Assembly (NCBI RefSeq): GCF_011365745.1
Contig: NZ_JAAOBY010000005.1
Location: forward strand, 62,001 to 126,000
Origin: Flavobacterium turcicum
GTDB taxonomy: Bacteria > Bacteroidota > Bacteroidia > Flavobacteriales > Flavobacteriaceae
DNA length: 64,000 nucleotides
Direction: 5' to 3'
Part shown: positions 1-7,613 of the stretch, in pieces
Numbering within the stretch: position 1 is the first letter of the stretch
How the letters are laid out: each line of letters begins with the position of its first letter
Translations under genes and position numbers: made by a program
The notes under the pieces: generated by a model
What the model saw: the letters and a program-made list of their open reading frames with translations, nothing else
What the model was told of the DNA's origin: nothing
Database searches by the model: none

Positions 1-202
1 AATGTGCAAGATGGTTTTAAAAGCACAATTTTAGTTTTTTAAAAGATTTTCTTTCAGATTTACAGCTGATAATTTTTGTCAAAACAATACTATTTTGCAA
101 TAGAAATAGTTGATTTTTGCTTAAGGTATACAGAACAAATTTGAATCATCATAAACGATTCAAAACGGAATGTTAAAGACTAAGGGGCAAATTATTTTTT
201 TG

Positions 203-210
203 TACTTTTG
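203..210 (+). promoter_or_regulatory. -7 promoter box of idi
   Basis: TACTTTTG matches the Bacteroidota -7 consensus TAnnTTTG and lies 18 bases before the idi ATG. No clear TTG (-33) element is present at the usual 17-23 bp distance, so the site rests on the -7 box and its position. Bases 1-202 hold no other gene that I can recognise. Confidence 0.6.
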
Positions 211-228
211 GAAACATAATAAAGTAAA

Positions 229-768
229 ATGGTAGAAGAAAATGTAATTTTAGTAAATGAAAACGATGAGCAAATAGGTTTAATGCCTAAATTAGAAGCA
301 CATCAAAAAGCAGTTTTGCATCGTGCTTTTTCCGTTTTTGTTTTAAACACCAACAACGAAATTATGTTGCAGCAACGGGCACATCATAAATACCATTCTC
401 CTTTGTTATGGACCAATACGTGCTGCAGCCACCAACGAGAGGGCGAAACTAATATTGAGGCAGGAAGTCGCCGACTTTTTGAGGAAATGGGTTTCAAGAC
501 GCCGTTAAAAGAACTTTTTCATTTTATTTACAAAGCCCCTTTTGATAATGGATTAACAGAGCATGAGCTTGATCATGTGATGATTGGTTACTCTAATGAC
601 GAACCGAATATTAATCCTGAAGAAGTGGAAGCGTGGAAATGGATGAAAATTGAAGATGTAAAAACCGATATGCTTCAGCATCCTGAACTATACACGGTGT
701 GGTTTAAAATTATCTTTGATGAGTTTTACCATTATTTAGAAGAACATAAAAGTCCATTAGCGCCCTAA
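229..768 (+). CDS. idi: isopentenyl-diphosphate delta-isomerase, type 1
   Basis: Interconverts isopentenyl and dimethylallyl diphosphate in the isoprenoid pathway (quinones, carotenoids, undecaprenyl carrier); cytosolic. The 179-aa protein is a Nudix-fold IDI of normal length. By comparison with E. coli IDI, the metal-site histidines correspond to H25, H31 and H68, the catalytic cysteine lies in TNTCCSH (C66), and the acidic metal ligands lie in LTEHELDHV (E111, E113). The Nudix-like stretch EAGSRRLFEEMG is present. The ATG follows a -7 box closely. The pterin synthase gene follows after 23 bases on the same strand, so the two may be co-transcribed, although the pathways are unrelated. Confidence 0.95.
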   Translation: MVEENVILVNENDEQIGLMPKLEAHQKAVLHRAFSVFVLNTNNEIMLQQRAHHKYHSPLLWTNTCCSHQREGETNIEAGSRRLFEEMGFKTPLKELFHFIYKAPFDNGLTEHELDHVMIGYSNDEPNINPEEVEAWKWMKIEDVKTDMLQHPELYTVWFKIIFDEFYHYLEEHKSPLAP

Positions 769-791
769 ACGCTTACCTTAATACTATCAAT

Positions 792-1202
792 ATGAGAGTT
801 ACTATTTCGAGAAAAGCCCACTTTAATGCGGCGCACCGTCTGTACCGAAAGGATTGGACCTTTGAACAAAACGATGCCATTTTTGGCAAATGCAATAATC
901 CTAATTTTCACGGTCATAATTACGACATGACGGTTAGCGTAACGGGGGCTATTGATCCTGAGACAGGTTATGTAATGGATGTGAAGTTTTTGAGCGATAT
1001 TATAAAAGAAGAGGTTGAAAATCAATTTGATCACAAAAACTTGAATTTGGATGTGCCAGAGTTTAAAGATTTGAATCCTACTGCCGAAAATATTGTAGTC
1101 GTAATTTGGGATAAAATCAGAAAGAGAATAAAGCCTGAGTTCGATTTAGAAGTAGTTTTATACGAAACGCCGCGTAACTTTGTAACCTACCGAGGAGAAT
1201 GA
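792..1202 (+). CDS. 6-pyruvoyl-tetrahydropterin / 6-carboxytetrahydropterin synthase family protein
   Basis: Zinc enzyme of the PTPS/QueD family acting on dihydroneopterin triphosphate. The product is either 6-carboxytetrahydropterin (queuosine pathway) or 6-pyruvoyl tetrahydropterin. The 136-aa protein has the three zinc histidines (H15 in AAHR; H40 and H42 in FHGHNY) and the catalytic cysteine C34 in GKCNNPNFHGHNY. The spacing CNNPN-x-HGHNY and the phrase DPETGYVMD resemble eukaryotic-type PTPS more than the short E. coli QueD motif, so the exact product cannot be settled here. Its stop codon overlaps the peroxiredoxin start by four bases (ATGA), implying translational coupling. Confidence 0.85.
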   Translation: MRVTISRKAHFNAAHRLYRKDWTFEQNDAIFGKCNNPNFHGHNYDMTVSVTGAIDPETGYVMDVKFLSDIIKEEVENQFDHKNLNLDVPEFKDLNPTAENIVVVIWDKIRKRIKPEFDLEVVLYETPRNFVTYRGE

Positions 1203-1663
1203 AAGAGCTAAAAGTAGGTGATGTGATTCCGCATTTCTCAGCAATAGATACCGAAGGGAATTTGTTTGACAGTAAAACTGTTTTAGGTCAAAAGCCTCTT
1301 GTAATTTATTTTTATCCAAAAGACAACACGCCGGGTTGTACCGCACAGGCTTGTAGTTTCAGAGATCAATACGAGGATTTTAAGGAATTGGGTGCTGAAG
1401 TAATTGGAATAAGCGGAGATAGTACTAGCTCGCACCAAAAATTTGCCAAGCAATTTAAGTTGCCTTTTATTTTGTTATCAGATAGTAACAAAGCCATTCG
1501 TAAACTTTTTGGAGTACCAACGGGTTTGTTCGGATTAATGCCGGGAAGAGTAACCTATGTGACTGATAAAAATGGTGTGATTCAAATGATTTTTGACAGT
1601 ATGATGGCGACTAAACACATTCCAAAAGCTTTACAAGCCACTCAAAAGTTGACATCTAAATAG
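1199..1663 (+). CDS. peroxiredoxin, Bcp/PrxQ type
   Basis: Thiol peroxidase that reduces hydrogen peroxide and organic peroxides in the cytoplasm. The 154-aa AhpC/TSA-fold protein has the motif TPGCTAQACSFRD, with peroxidatic C47 and probable resolving C52 four residues apart, the arrangement of atypical two-cysteine Bcp/PrxQ enzymes. FYPKDNTPGC precedes the active site as is usual. The start overlaps the upstream pterin synthase stop, so the gene probably depends on upstream translation. It has no signal peptide. Confidence 0.92.
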   Translation: MKELKVGDVIPHFSAIDTEGNLFDSKTVLGQKPLVIYFYPKDNTPGCTAQACSFRDQYEDFKELGAEVIGISGDSTSSHQKFAKQFKLPFILLSDSNKAIRKLFGVPTGLFGLMPGRVTYVTDKNGVIQMIFDSMMATKHIPKALQATQKLTSK

Positions 1664-1838
1664 ATTACGTTTTTATTTACACGAACCGTTGTGCGCCGAT
1701 TGTAAAAAATAGAGTAGCGGTTGCGAAGATTATTTTTGAGCAAGTGATGATTTTAGGTCCTAAAGTACTTCATACTTAACGGAAAAGCTTCTATTTTAGA
1801 AATTTACAAATCATAGCAGCTAATAGAAAGATTATGTG
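1664..1838. other. intergenic spacer, no gene recognised
   Basis: There is no credible ORF, no obvious hairpin terminator and no repeat family member that I can recognise between the peroxiredoxin and the promoter of the small protein at 1885. Confidence 0.5.
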
Positions 1839-1846
1839 TACTTTTG
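1839..1846 (+). promoter_or_regulatory. -7 promoter box of the 88-aa protein gene
   Basis: TACTTTTG matches TAnnTTTG and lies 38 bases before the ATG at 1885. No clear -33 TTG is seen at standard spacing. Confidence 0.6.
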
Positions 1847-1884
1847 CAAACGCAAATTAAAATTCAAATTTTAAATAAATAGAA

Positions 1885-2151
1885 ATGGCAAACGTTAAAA
1901 ATTTAAAGAAAGACATCAACTACGTTTTAGGAGATATTATTGAGGCAGTTTACTTGTTCGAGATTTCAACTACAGGAAAACCAACTACTGAAACTAACAA
2001 CTTAATTGACGAGGCTATTGCTGCTTTTGATGTTTTGATCACAAAAGTAAACGCTAAAAACGTTGAAAATAAAAAAGCACACTTCAAGCAAATCAATGTT
2101 GAATTGGAACAAACTGCAAATCAATTGATTGCTAAAATCAACGAATTGTAG
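1885..2151 (+). CDS. small conserved hypothetical protein (helical, 88 aa)
   Basis: I do not recognise a named domain. The 88-aa product is Asn/Lys/Glu-rich, probably all-helical and cytosolic, with no signal peptide, membrane segment or cysteine. The start (MANVKNLKKDINYVLGDI) has a good upstream promoter box and the codon use is smooth and strongly biased, as in highly expressed flavobacterial genes. That, and its own promoter next to tRNA genes, suggest a real and well-expressed housekeeping or stress protein. Function unknown. Confidence 0.8.
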   Translation: MANVKNLKKDINYVLGDIIEAVYLFEISTTGKPTTETNNLIDEAIAAFDVLITKVNAKNVENKKAHFKQINVELEQTANQLIAKINEL

Positions 2152-2185
2152 TCGAAAAAACCGATAAAAAAAGTGTAAAATTATT

Positions 2186-2215
2186 TTGGAGAAGTCAAAT
2201 TCATCCTTATATTTG
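2186..2215 (+). promoter_or_regulatory. promoter of tRNA-Thr copy 1
   Basis: A -33 TTG (2186-2188) and a -7 TATATTTG (2208-2215) are separated by 19 bp, a textbook Bacteroidota promoter. Transcription would begin about 10 bases before the tRNA. The second tRNA copy has the same arrangement with the same spacer length. Confidence 0.8.
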
Positions 2216-2230
2216 CACCGGAAATGAGAC

Positions 2231-2304
2231 GCCAGCGTAGCTCAGTTGGCTAGAGCAGCTGATTTGTAATCAGCAGGTCGTGGGTTCGAGTCCCTCCGCC
2301 GGCT
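2231..2304 (+). tRNA. tRNA-Thr (anticodon UGU), copy 1
   Basis: A 74-base cloverleaf reading ACA (and wobble) threonine codons. Visible parts are the D-arm GCTC/GAGC, the anticodon stem CTGAT/ATCAG around TTTGTAA, the T-loop TTCGAGT and discriminator T73. The 3' CCA is not encoded. The acceptor stem GCCAGCG/CGCCGGC pairs except for A4-C69, and T50 faces T64 in the T stem; both oddities recur in copy 2, so they are not sequencing errors. Confidence 0.97.
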
Positions 2305-2310
2305 CATTGT

Positions 2311-2341
2311 AAAAACCACCTTTTTAGGTGGTTTTTTTTTT
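2311..2341 (+). terminator. terminator of tRNA-Thr copy 1
   Basis: AAACCACC and GGTGGTTT form a stem followed by a run of about ten T, seven bases after the tRNA end. Confidence 0.88.
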
Positions 2342-2408
2342 GTTTTATACTTAAGTTGTTCAGTTGCAATGGCTTTGAATTTTAATGAAAATTTCTTTTA
2401 AAAAACAT

Positions 2409-2438
2409 TTGTATTATTCAAAAACCGCTGTATATTTG
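2409..2438 (+). promoter_or_regulatory. promoter of tRNA-Thr copy 2
   Basis: TTG (2409-2411) and TATATTTG (2431-2438) are separated by 19 bp, identical in layout to copy 1. The region between the -7 box and the tRNA is also related in the two copies. Confidence 0.8.
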
Positions 2439-2453
2439 CACCCGTAATGAGTC

Positions 2454-2527
2454 GCCAGCGTAGCTCAGTTGGCTAGAGCAGCTGATTTGTAATCAGCAGG
2501 TCGTGGGTTCGAGTCCCTCCGCCGGCT
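2454..2527 (+). tRNA. tRNA-Thr (anticodon UGU), copy 2
   Basis: Identical over all 74 bases to the copy at 2231-2304, including the A4-C69 acceptor mismatch, and also without an encoded CCA. It has its own promoter and terminator, so the duplication covers the whole transcription unit rather than only the tRNA body. Confidence 0.97.
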
Positions 2528-2535
2528 CTTCGATA

Positions 2536-2568
2536 AACCATCTAACTTTTGTTAGGTGGTTTTTTTTG
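2536..2568 (+). terminator. terminator of tRNA-Thr copy 2
   Basis: AACCATCTAAC and GTTAGGTGGTT pair with one G-T wobble and are followed by eight T. The sequence differs from the copy 1 terminator apart from the flanking AACC/GGTT. Confidence 0.85.
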
Positions 2569-2756
2569 AACTATATCCAAGGAGCTATGTGCGCTGTTAA
2601 TTGTCTAGTTTTCTATTTGAGTAGCTTTATAATTCACTATGTGTAATTCCTTTTTATTATTTATTAATACTGCATTGTTGTTTTTAACGACTGTTAAGCG
2701 ATTAAAATATTTTTTAAACTATAGTTGTGTTCTTTAATTTTAGTTGCGCACCAAGC

Positions 2757-2794
2757 AAAAAAAAAACCACCTCCTTGAAAGGAAATGGTTTTTA
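2757..2794 (-). terminator. terminator of the DUF4369 lipoprotein gene
   Basis: Read on the minus strand, a hairpin (AAACCA/TGGTTT with an inner CTCCTT/AAGGAA-like part) is followed by a long T run (A run at 2757-2766). It lies just after the gene ending at 2820. Confidence 0.75.
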
Positions 2795-2819
2795 TGATGG
2801 GGCAAATTTTTGCAATTGT

Positions 2820-3524
2820 TTACTGCTTTGCGCCAGTAACAAATTTAGTTAGTTTTTTACCATATAACGATTGTGCTACTTTTGGAGACATCGCCTTTTG
2901 AATGGTATCTAAATATTTTATATTGATGTCGTAAATCTCAGATAAGGCAATATAGGGTGCTACTTCAAGATCTCTGTTGTTCAAAGCAAAATTAGTTGCG
3001 AACAAATATCTGCGTTTAAGGTTAGAGTCTTGTTTGGCTGATAAACTATCAACTACAGCATTGTTTTGTCTTTTGATCGCTTTGAATTTTTTTTCAACCA
3101 AGGTTAAATTTTCATCTGTGAAACGGCTTTTTATTTTTTTATACTCTTCAAATACATCATTGTTTTTTGATCCTGTTACAACAGCATCGGCTAAGTAATT
3201 ATCTAATGAGGTTTCGATGGTTAGATTTCCTGGTTCTGCAAAAAACGATAAGTTATTATCTAATGAATTGGTTACTCCACGGTCTAATGACAGATACAAC
3301 ATTTCAGGTGATTCAAGTGTGAAGTGACTTTCAAAAGTAGATTTGCCATCAATTTTAATCGAATCAAGAATTACTAACGAGGTGTCAACAAAGCGTTGTA
3401 GGTATAAAGTTCCGTTTTTTAATCCCTTGATGTTTCCGGTGATATGCACATTGCCTTTTGATTCTGTTTTAGAACATGCTGCTAGAACAAGTACTCCAAG
3501 CACTGCCAAAATTGATTTTTTCAT
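2820..3524 (-). CDS. DUF4369 domain lipoprotein
   Basis: Predicted outer-envelope lipoprotein of 234 aa. The signal sequence ends in the lipobox LAAC (C17). Residues about 25-120 (HITGNIKGLKNGTLYLQ... FFAEPGNLTIE) match the DUF4369 domain, which in Bacteroidota often stands in front of a thioredoxin-like domain. Here no CxxC thioredoxin module follows; the C-terminal half is a helical Lys/Asp-rich region. So this is the DUF4369 plus helical form, probably periplasm-facing, function unknown. It is a single gene with its own terminator. Confidence 0.8.
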   Translation of the reverse strand: MKKSILAVLGVLVLAACSKTESKGNVHITGNIKGLKNGTLYLQRFVDTSLVILDSIKIDGKSTFESHFTLESPEMLYLSLDRGVTNSLDNNLSFFAEPGNLTIETSLDNYLADAVVTGSKNNDVFEEYKKIKSRFTDENLTLVEKKFKAIKRQNNAVVDSLSAKQDSNLKRRYLFATNFALNNRDLEVAPYIALSEIYDINIKYLDTIQKAMSPKVAQSLYGKKLTKFVTGAKQ

Positions 3525-3663
3525 TTGAGTTTGATTGTTTTTGATAATTCATTTTTGTGTTGTTGCTAGAATTTTTATCCAGCAATGACCGCAAGTTTGA
3601 ATTTGTTATTTTCGCGCAAAATAAAGAAAATTGTTGGAATGAAGGGATGCTAGTTTCATATTT

Positions 3664-3703
3664 TGACAAAAAAAATCCTAATTCATTTCTAAATTAGGAC
3701 TTT
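3664..3703 (-). terminator. terminator of the M61 peptidase gene
   Basis: AGTCCTAATTT and AATTAGGA form a stem that, on the minus strand, is followed by a T run (A run at 3667-3675). It lies 20 bases past the stop at 3723. Confidence 0.75.
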
Positions 3704-3722
3704 TATACTGCGTACTCTCTTT

Positions 3723-5585
3723 TTAGCCTTTCAACCAAGCATCTTTCAGTGTTTTTTTAGTCGAATCTGAAGCGTTAAGGCTTTCTACTTCTTCGTAAGG
3801 TAGTTTTACTTTACCTGTAATCACTTGTTCTTTGCCATTACGTTTTATTTTTATCGCAATTGTTTCGTCTTCTTTCCATTTTTGACTATCGGTAATCAAG
3901 TCGTAAATGTTTTCCAAGCTGTAAGCTTTGTTATTAAAAGAAAGTAGTACATCATCACCTTTTAAACCTAATGAAGTGAAAAAGACGTTCAATTCATTAT
4001 TAGGTAAAACCAAAATTTCTTTTGTAGCTTGGTTCACTGTGATGTAAGGTGTTTGTCCTTTTAAAAATACATTTCCTGGTGATTTCGTAGTTGTTTTAGA
4101 CACCCCCACTTTTGCTAAGAAATCAGCATAAGGTATTGGAGTAGGTCCTGCAACATAGGTGTTCAAGAAATCGCCAACTTCGGGATAAGTAAATGAAGTA
4201 ATTTTAGCAAACAACTCTTCGTCATTAAATGGTTTTGAAGCGCCGTATTCAACAGATAATTTTTGCATTAAGTCTAAGATTCCTCTTTCGCCATTACTTT
4301 TTTCGCGAATAATTATATCCAAACACATTCCTATCAGAGCTCCTTTTTCGTAAACGTTTAGGTATTGTGCTTTGTAAGGCTCTGTCAGAACATTAGCGCT
4401 CATGGTTGTAAATGGCATGGTGTCATTCATTTTAGATGCGTGTTCGATCTTTTGAGCCATTCGAGTGTAAAAATCTTCTTCGGTGATTAGGCCTTGATTA
4501 ATTTGGAATAAGTTAGCAAAATACTCAGTTACCCCTTCGTACATCCATAAGTGTTTTGACATTTTTGGTGTATTGTAATCAAAGTAATGGATCTCTTTCG
4601 AGTGGATGGTAAGTGGAGTTACAATATGAAAAAACTCATGCGAAACTACATCTTTCATGTTTTTTACTAATTCGTCTTTTGGTAATAATTCAGGCATTAC
4701 AACCGTTGTAGCTGTAGGGTGTTCTAAAGCGCCAAAACCCTTAGCATCATTAGGTTTCATGCTTGATAAATACAATAATACCGTGTATTTTTTAGTAGCA
4801 TTGATTTTGCCCATAAATGTTTTTTGAGCAATCATCATTGTTTTCATTTCAGGAGTGATGCTTTCTGCAGTTATTTTGCCGCCAGGCGAAAATACTCCAA
4901 TCAAAATTTCCATTCCATCAACAGTAAAGGTCGTATAGTCAGGTTTGGCATACATCACCGGATTTTCGATCAATTCAGCATAACGAGGCATGCTAAATAC
5001 GTCATTGGTTTGACTTGCATCTTGATCAGTCATTGAGGTAGCTCCCCATAAGTTTGCAGGATGGGCAATGTTTACGGTATATGGTAAGTCGTTTTTGTCT
5101 TTAAAAAAACCTACAAAGCCATGCATGTTCAACATGAAATTAGTTCCTGCATCAATATTTGTTCCTGCTGGTGAAAACACATCGTTATTGCCAAAACCAT
5201 TACCTTTTTCGGTGTCAAAAGTATCATTTACCAAATATGTAATTTTCGCTAATGTTTTTGCGTTTTTGATCACCCAAGTATTTTCATCTGCTTTGCTATT
5301 GCTTAGTAAATTTCCTTTACTGTCAAATGCTTTAAAGTCTTCGATGTATTTGCCGTAATCATCAACAGAGTAGGTTCCTGGAATTATCTTTGGGATACTA
5401 TATGTTGTTTCATCAGCATTTATTTTTGGAGCAGCAACGGTAACCAAGACCTTGTCGTCTTTTACATCCGTTAAGTTAATGTTTACATTAATTTGTTCTT
5501 TGGCTTTTGCCGATGTTACGGTATTTGTTGTTTTACAACTCCATAGTATGCTTGCAAGCGCTAAGGAATAAAGTATTCTTTTCAT
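3723..5585 (-). CDS. M61 family metallopeptidase (glycyl aminopeptidase-like), lipoprotein
   Basis: Probable zinc aminopeptidase anchored in the envelope (620 aa). The lipobox is LWSC (C17). An N-terminal beta domain (about 30-190) precedes the catalytic domain, with HEFFH (H316, H320) and the third ligand glutamate E350 in WMYEGVTEYF. A C-terminal PDZ-like region (about 490-580, GLKGDDVLLSFNNKAYSL) completes the M61 layout. Length and domain order are normal for the family, whose known members prefer N-terminal glycine or alanine; substrate here is not known. Single gene with terminator. Confidence 0.9.
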   Translation of the reverse strand: MKRILYSLALASILWSCKTTNTVTSAKAKEQINVNINLTDVKDDKVLVTVAAPKINADETTYSIPKIIPGTYSVDDYGKYIEDFKAFDSKGNLLSNSKADENTWVIKNAKTLAKITYLVNDTFDTEKGNGFGNNDVFSPAGTNIDAGTNFMLNMHGFVGFFKDKNDLPYTVNIAHPANLWGATSMTDQDASQTNDVFSMPRYAELIENPVMYAKPDYTTFTVDGMEILIGVFSPGGKITAESITPEMKTMMIAQKTFMGKINATKKYTVLLYLSSMKPNDAKGFGALEHPTATTVVMPELLPKDELVKNMKDVVSHEFFHIVTPLTIHSKEIHYFDYNTPKMSKHLWMYEGVTEYFANLFQINQGLITEEDFYTRMAQKIEHASKMNDTMPFTTMSANVLTEPYKAQYLNVYEKGALIGMCLDIIIREKSNGERGILDLMQKLSVEYGASKPFNDEELFAKITSFTYPEVGDFLNTYVAGPTPIPYADFLAKVGVSKTTTKSPGNVFLKGQTPYITVNQATKEILVLPNNELNVFFTSLGLKGDDVLLSFNNKAYSLENIYDLITDSQKWKEDETIAIKIKRNGKEQVITGKVKLPYEEVESLNASDSTKKTLKDAWLKG

Positions 5586-5693
5586 TGTGTATCTTTAATT
5601 TTGCTTATTGGTCGGTGTAAAGCACCATTTGTTACAATTGTAGTTTTTAAAAAAGTAAAAGAATTTGGCTTTTATCGTTTTACAATTGGAATA

Positions 5694-6047
5694 CTATGTT
5701 TGATATTGGAACTCATGGAGTAAAGCCAGTGTTTCTTCAGTATTGGGTACTTCAATGAATAATTTTTTGAAAGTATGATTTTGTAATTCTACAATAATAC
5801 TATTCGATTTGTCGCACACATCCCAAAAGTTTTTACCGTTTTGGTAATAGGTTCCTGCTGCAATAATTCCGGGAATTTCAGTACCAGGACATCTAAAACC
5901 TTTCCAGAATTTAATTTCAGTTTCATCCTGATAAGCTTTGGTAATTTGATTTTGGCTAACCCTAATTTGATTTTGAAAAGCCCATAATTTATGCCATCCT
6001 TGAATTTCAAATAGTAAAGAATCATCTTTTTTAATAACGTGAACCAT
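5694..6047 (-). CDS. hypothetical protein, PH-like small protein (117 aa)
   Basis: Not a family I can name. The 117-aa product has no signal peptide and reads like one beta-rich domain with a final helix: FEIQGWHKLWAFQNQIRV, then GTEIPGIIAAGTYY, then SIIVELQNHTFKKLFIEVPN. That pattern (a basic charged strand, a GTY turn and 've-n-e-tlall') is reminiscent of PH-like domains in small bacterial proteins, but this is only a resemblance. It shares a hairpin terminator region with the DUF2805 gene upstream and may be transcribed separately. Confidence 0.7.
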   Translation of the reverse strand: MVHVIKKDDSLLFEIQGWHKLWAFQNQIRVSQNQITKAYQDETEIKFWKGFRCPGTEIPGIIAAGTYYQNGKNFWDVCDKSNSIIVELQNHTFKKLFIEVPNTEETLALLHEFQYQT

Positions 6048-6065
6048 GTTTTTTGGTGGTTTAAA

Positions 6066-6100
6066 ACAAAAAAACTCCTGATAATTTCAGGAGTTTTCTG
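6066..6100 (-). terminator. hairpin terminator between the DUF2805 gene and the PH-like gene
   Basis: AAAACTCCTGA and TCAGGAGTTTT form a strong stem with an A run on the low side, so it would terminate minus-strand transcription from the DUF2805 gene. Confidence 0.8.
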
Positions 6101-6102
6101 TA

Positions 6103-6384
6103 TTAGTCTAATTTATTTTTTATGTAATATTTACCGTCTAAGTCTTCATCAAAATCATCAATTTTGACGGGTTTTGGTTTTGGTTTATTTGCAATTGCTT
6201 TCTTTTTCCACATCTCGAATTTTTCAACGGGCATTTTCTTTTTCATGATTTCGAGAATCTCTTTTTCTGCCAGACCAAATTCTTTTTTTATGATTTCAAA
6301 AGGATTTTTTTCTTCTAAAGCCATAGTAACAAGTTTTTCTGTTTGCTCCCAGTTTAATTCTTTTCGGTTACTCTTTTTCATCAC
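6103..6384 (-). CDS. DUF2805 (TIGR03643-type) protein
   Basis: A 93-aa protein whose first 60 residues (ELNWEQTEKLVTMALEEKNPFEIIKKEFGLAEKEILEIMKK) match the DUF2805 pattern: a helix-turn-helix-like unit with an invariant 'PFE.I...FGL.E.ev' and a following 'FE.WkkR'-like segment. The Lys/Pro-rich tail ending in an acidic stretch is variable in the family. It may bind nucleic acid, by analogy of fold only. The stop lies inside the terminator region for this gene. Confidence 0.8.
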   Translation of the reverse strand: MMKKSNRKELNWEQTEKLVTMALEEKNPFEIIKKEFGLAEKEILEIMKKKMPVEKFEMWKKKAIANKPKPKPVKIDDFDEDLDGKYYIKNKLD

Positions 6385-6578
6385 GTGAAAATTAATTCAA
6401 ATAAGTTGTTAATGATTAATAAATTACATTTCTATTTGATATCAATATTAAGAAAAAAAATAATTAGTTTTTATCAAATCCTTGTTTTTTTTACGTTCTA
6501 ACTTTTTTTTTCTTGAAAGGAGGCTTTTGAGATCTTTTATTTTAAAAATTACGCATTTCAAATTGGTTTTTAAGACGG

Positions 6579-7187
6579 TTATTTTATGATTCTAAATGTT
6601 AAATTGATGCGGTTGCCAACTGGTTTTGCGGTTTTCGGAATTTGATGTTTCCAGCAATGTTGCGTGGTTCCTTGCATGAGTAAAAAACTTCCGTGCTCCA
6701 GGGTTATACTTTTCTTTAAATCGGTAATCTCGTTGTGCTTGAGTTGAAATTGTCTTTCGGCGCCAAAACTAAGTGATGCAATTACTGGATTAACACCTAA
6801 TTCTTTTTCGTTATCAGCATGCCAGCCGTTGCTGTCTCTTCCGTCGCGGTATTGATTGAGTAGCACAGTGCTAAAATGCGTTTGCGCCACAGCTTCGACT
6901 TTCTCCTTCAGCTGAAGTAAAAGTGGCGACCAAGGATGCGGCTGCATTGTGATATTAGAATACGAATAGGATTTACCCTCGTTGCCAAACAAAGCGGTAA
7001 GGCGTGGCTGCGGATACACTTTGCCAAAAACACGAATGTCGTCTTGTTGCCACGGGATATTTTGAAGCAAATCAGTAAAAATACGATCGGCTTCTTCTTT
7101 TGAAAAAAACTGAGGGAAGTATTGAATGTCTGCATCAGGAAGCTGAAGCAAAAACGATTCCGCAGAATTGTCAAATAAGGAGTTCAT
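6579..7187 (-). CDS. AlkB-like 2-oxoglutarate/Fe(II) dioxygenase
   Basis: Predicted oxidative DNA/RNA dealkylation enzyme of the ABH2/ABH3-like AlkB group. I take the start at MNSLFDNSAE (202 aa), which begins five bases after the stop of the DoxX gene; a longer frame reaches 7259 but overlaps that gene. Iron ligands are H and D of NGWHADNE and the later H in QGTTQHCWKH or HQIPK; the 2-oxoglutarate arginines lie in NRINLTFR. FSKEEADRIF and QPRLTALFG are typical of the family. Probably co-transcribed with the DoxX gene. Confidence 0.9.
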   Translation of the reverse strand: MNSLFDNSAESFLLQLPDADIQYFPQFFSKEEADRIFTDLLQNIPWQQDDIRVFGKVYPQPRLTALFGNEGKSYSYSNITMQPHPWSPLLLQLKEKVEAVAQTHFSTVLLNQYRDGRDSNGWHADNEKELGVNPVIASLSFGAERQFQLKHNEITDLKKSITLEHGSFLLMQGTTQHCWKHQIPKTAKPVGNRINLTFRIIK

Positions 7188-7192
7188 GGGTC

Positions 7193-7564
7193 TTAGGTGT
7201 ATTGGTACGCCCAAAACATTAAGGCGAACTGCAATGGCATTCGCAAAAGTAGCAACCATTTAGGCAAACCCATATGTGCTTTTGGGTCAAAATACATGTA
7301 CAAATGCGTTGGAAAAATAGCGATCAACAAAGCAATGACGCCCCATGCAGCATAAGCAGAAAGCACAGGTATACACAATGCGATTCCTAAAATAATTTCG
7401 GCAACACCACTTGCATAATTCATCAGCTTGTGGTTTGGAATGTAAGGCGGAATGATTTTTAAATACAATCTAGGATTTCGAAAATGATTGATTCCCGCAA
7501 TGAAATAAATAAAAGCCATCCCGTACAAATGCCAAGGTAAATTCATGATAAATAGATTTGTCAC
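7193..7564 (-). CDS. DoxX-like membrane protein
   Basis: A 123-aa integral membrane protein with four predicted helices (about 12-25, 48-70, 72-90, 104-120). The pattern 'YFIAGINHFRNPRLY...PY.P....lN..SG..Ei.lGi.L' matches small DoxX-like family proteins. Function is unknown; relatives are linked to redox or thiol stress. Translation may start at the second methionine (MNLPWHL). Five bases separate its stop from the AlkB-like gene, so the pair is likely one transcript. Confidence 0.8.
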   Translation of the reverse strand: MTNLFIMNLPWHLYGMAFIYFIAGINHFRNPRLYLKIIPPYIPNHKLMNYASGVAEIILGIALCIPVLSAYAAWGVIALLIAIFPTHLYMYFDPKAHMGLPKWLLLLRMPLQFALMFWAYQYT

Positions 7565-7613
7565 GAATTTATAAAAATATAAATGAAATTAGCATAAATG
7601 TTTTAAATAGAAA

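Noticed and set aside
765..1034. 89-codon minus-strand frame opposite the pterin synthase
   Set aside because: Shadow of a recognised gene; no domain and no initiation signals.
7188..7259. N-terminal extension of the AlkB-like protein to 7259
   Set aside because: It overlaps the DoxX gene, and the residues before MNSLFDNS show no similarity to the family.
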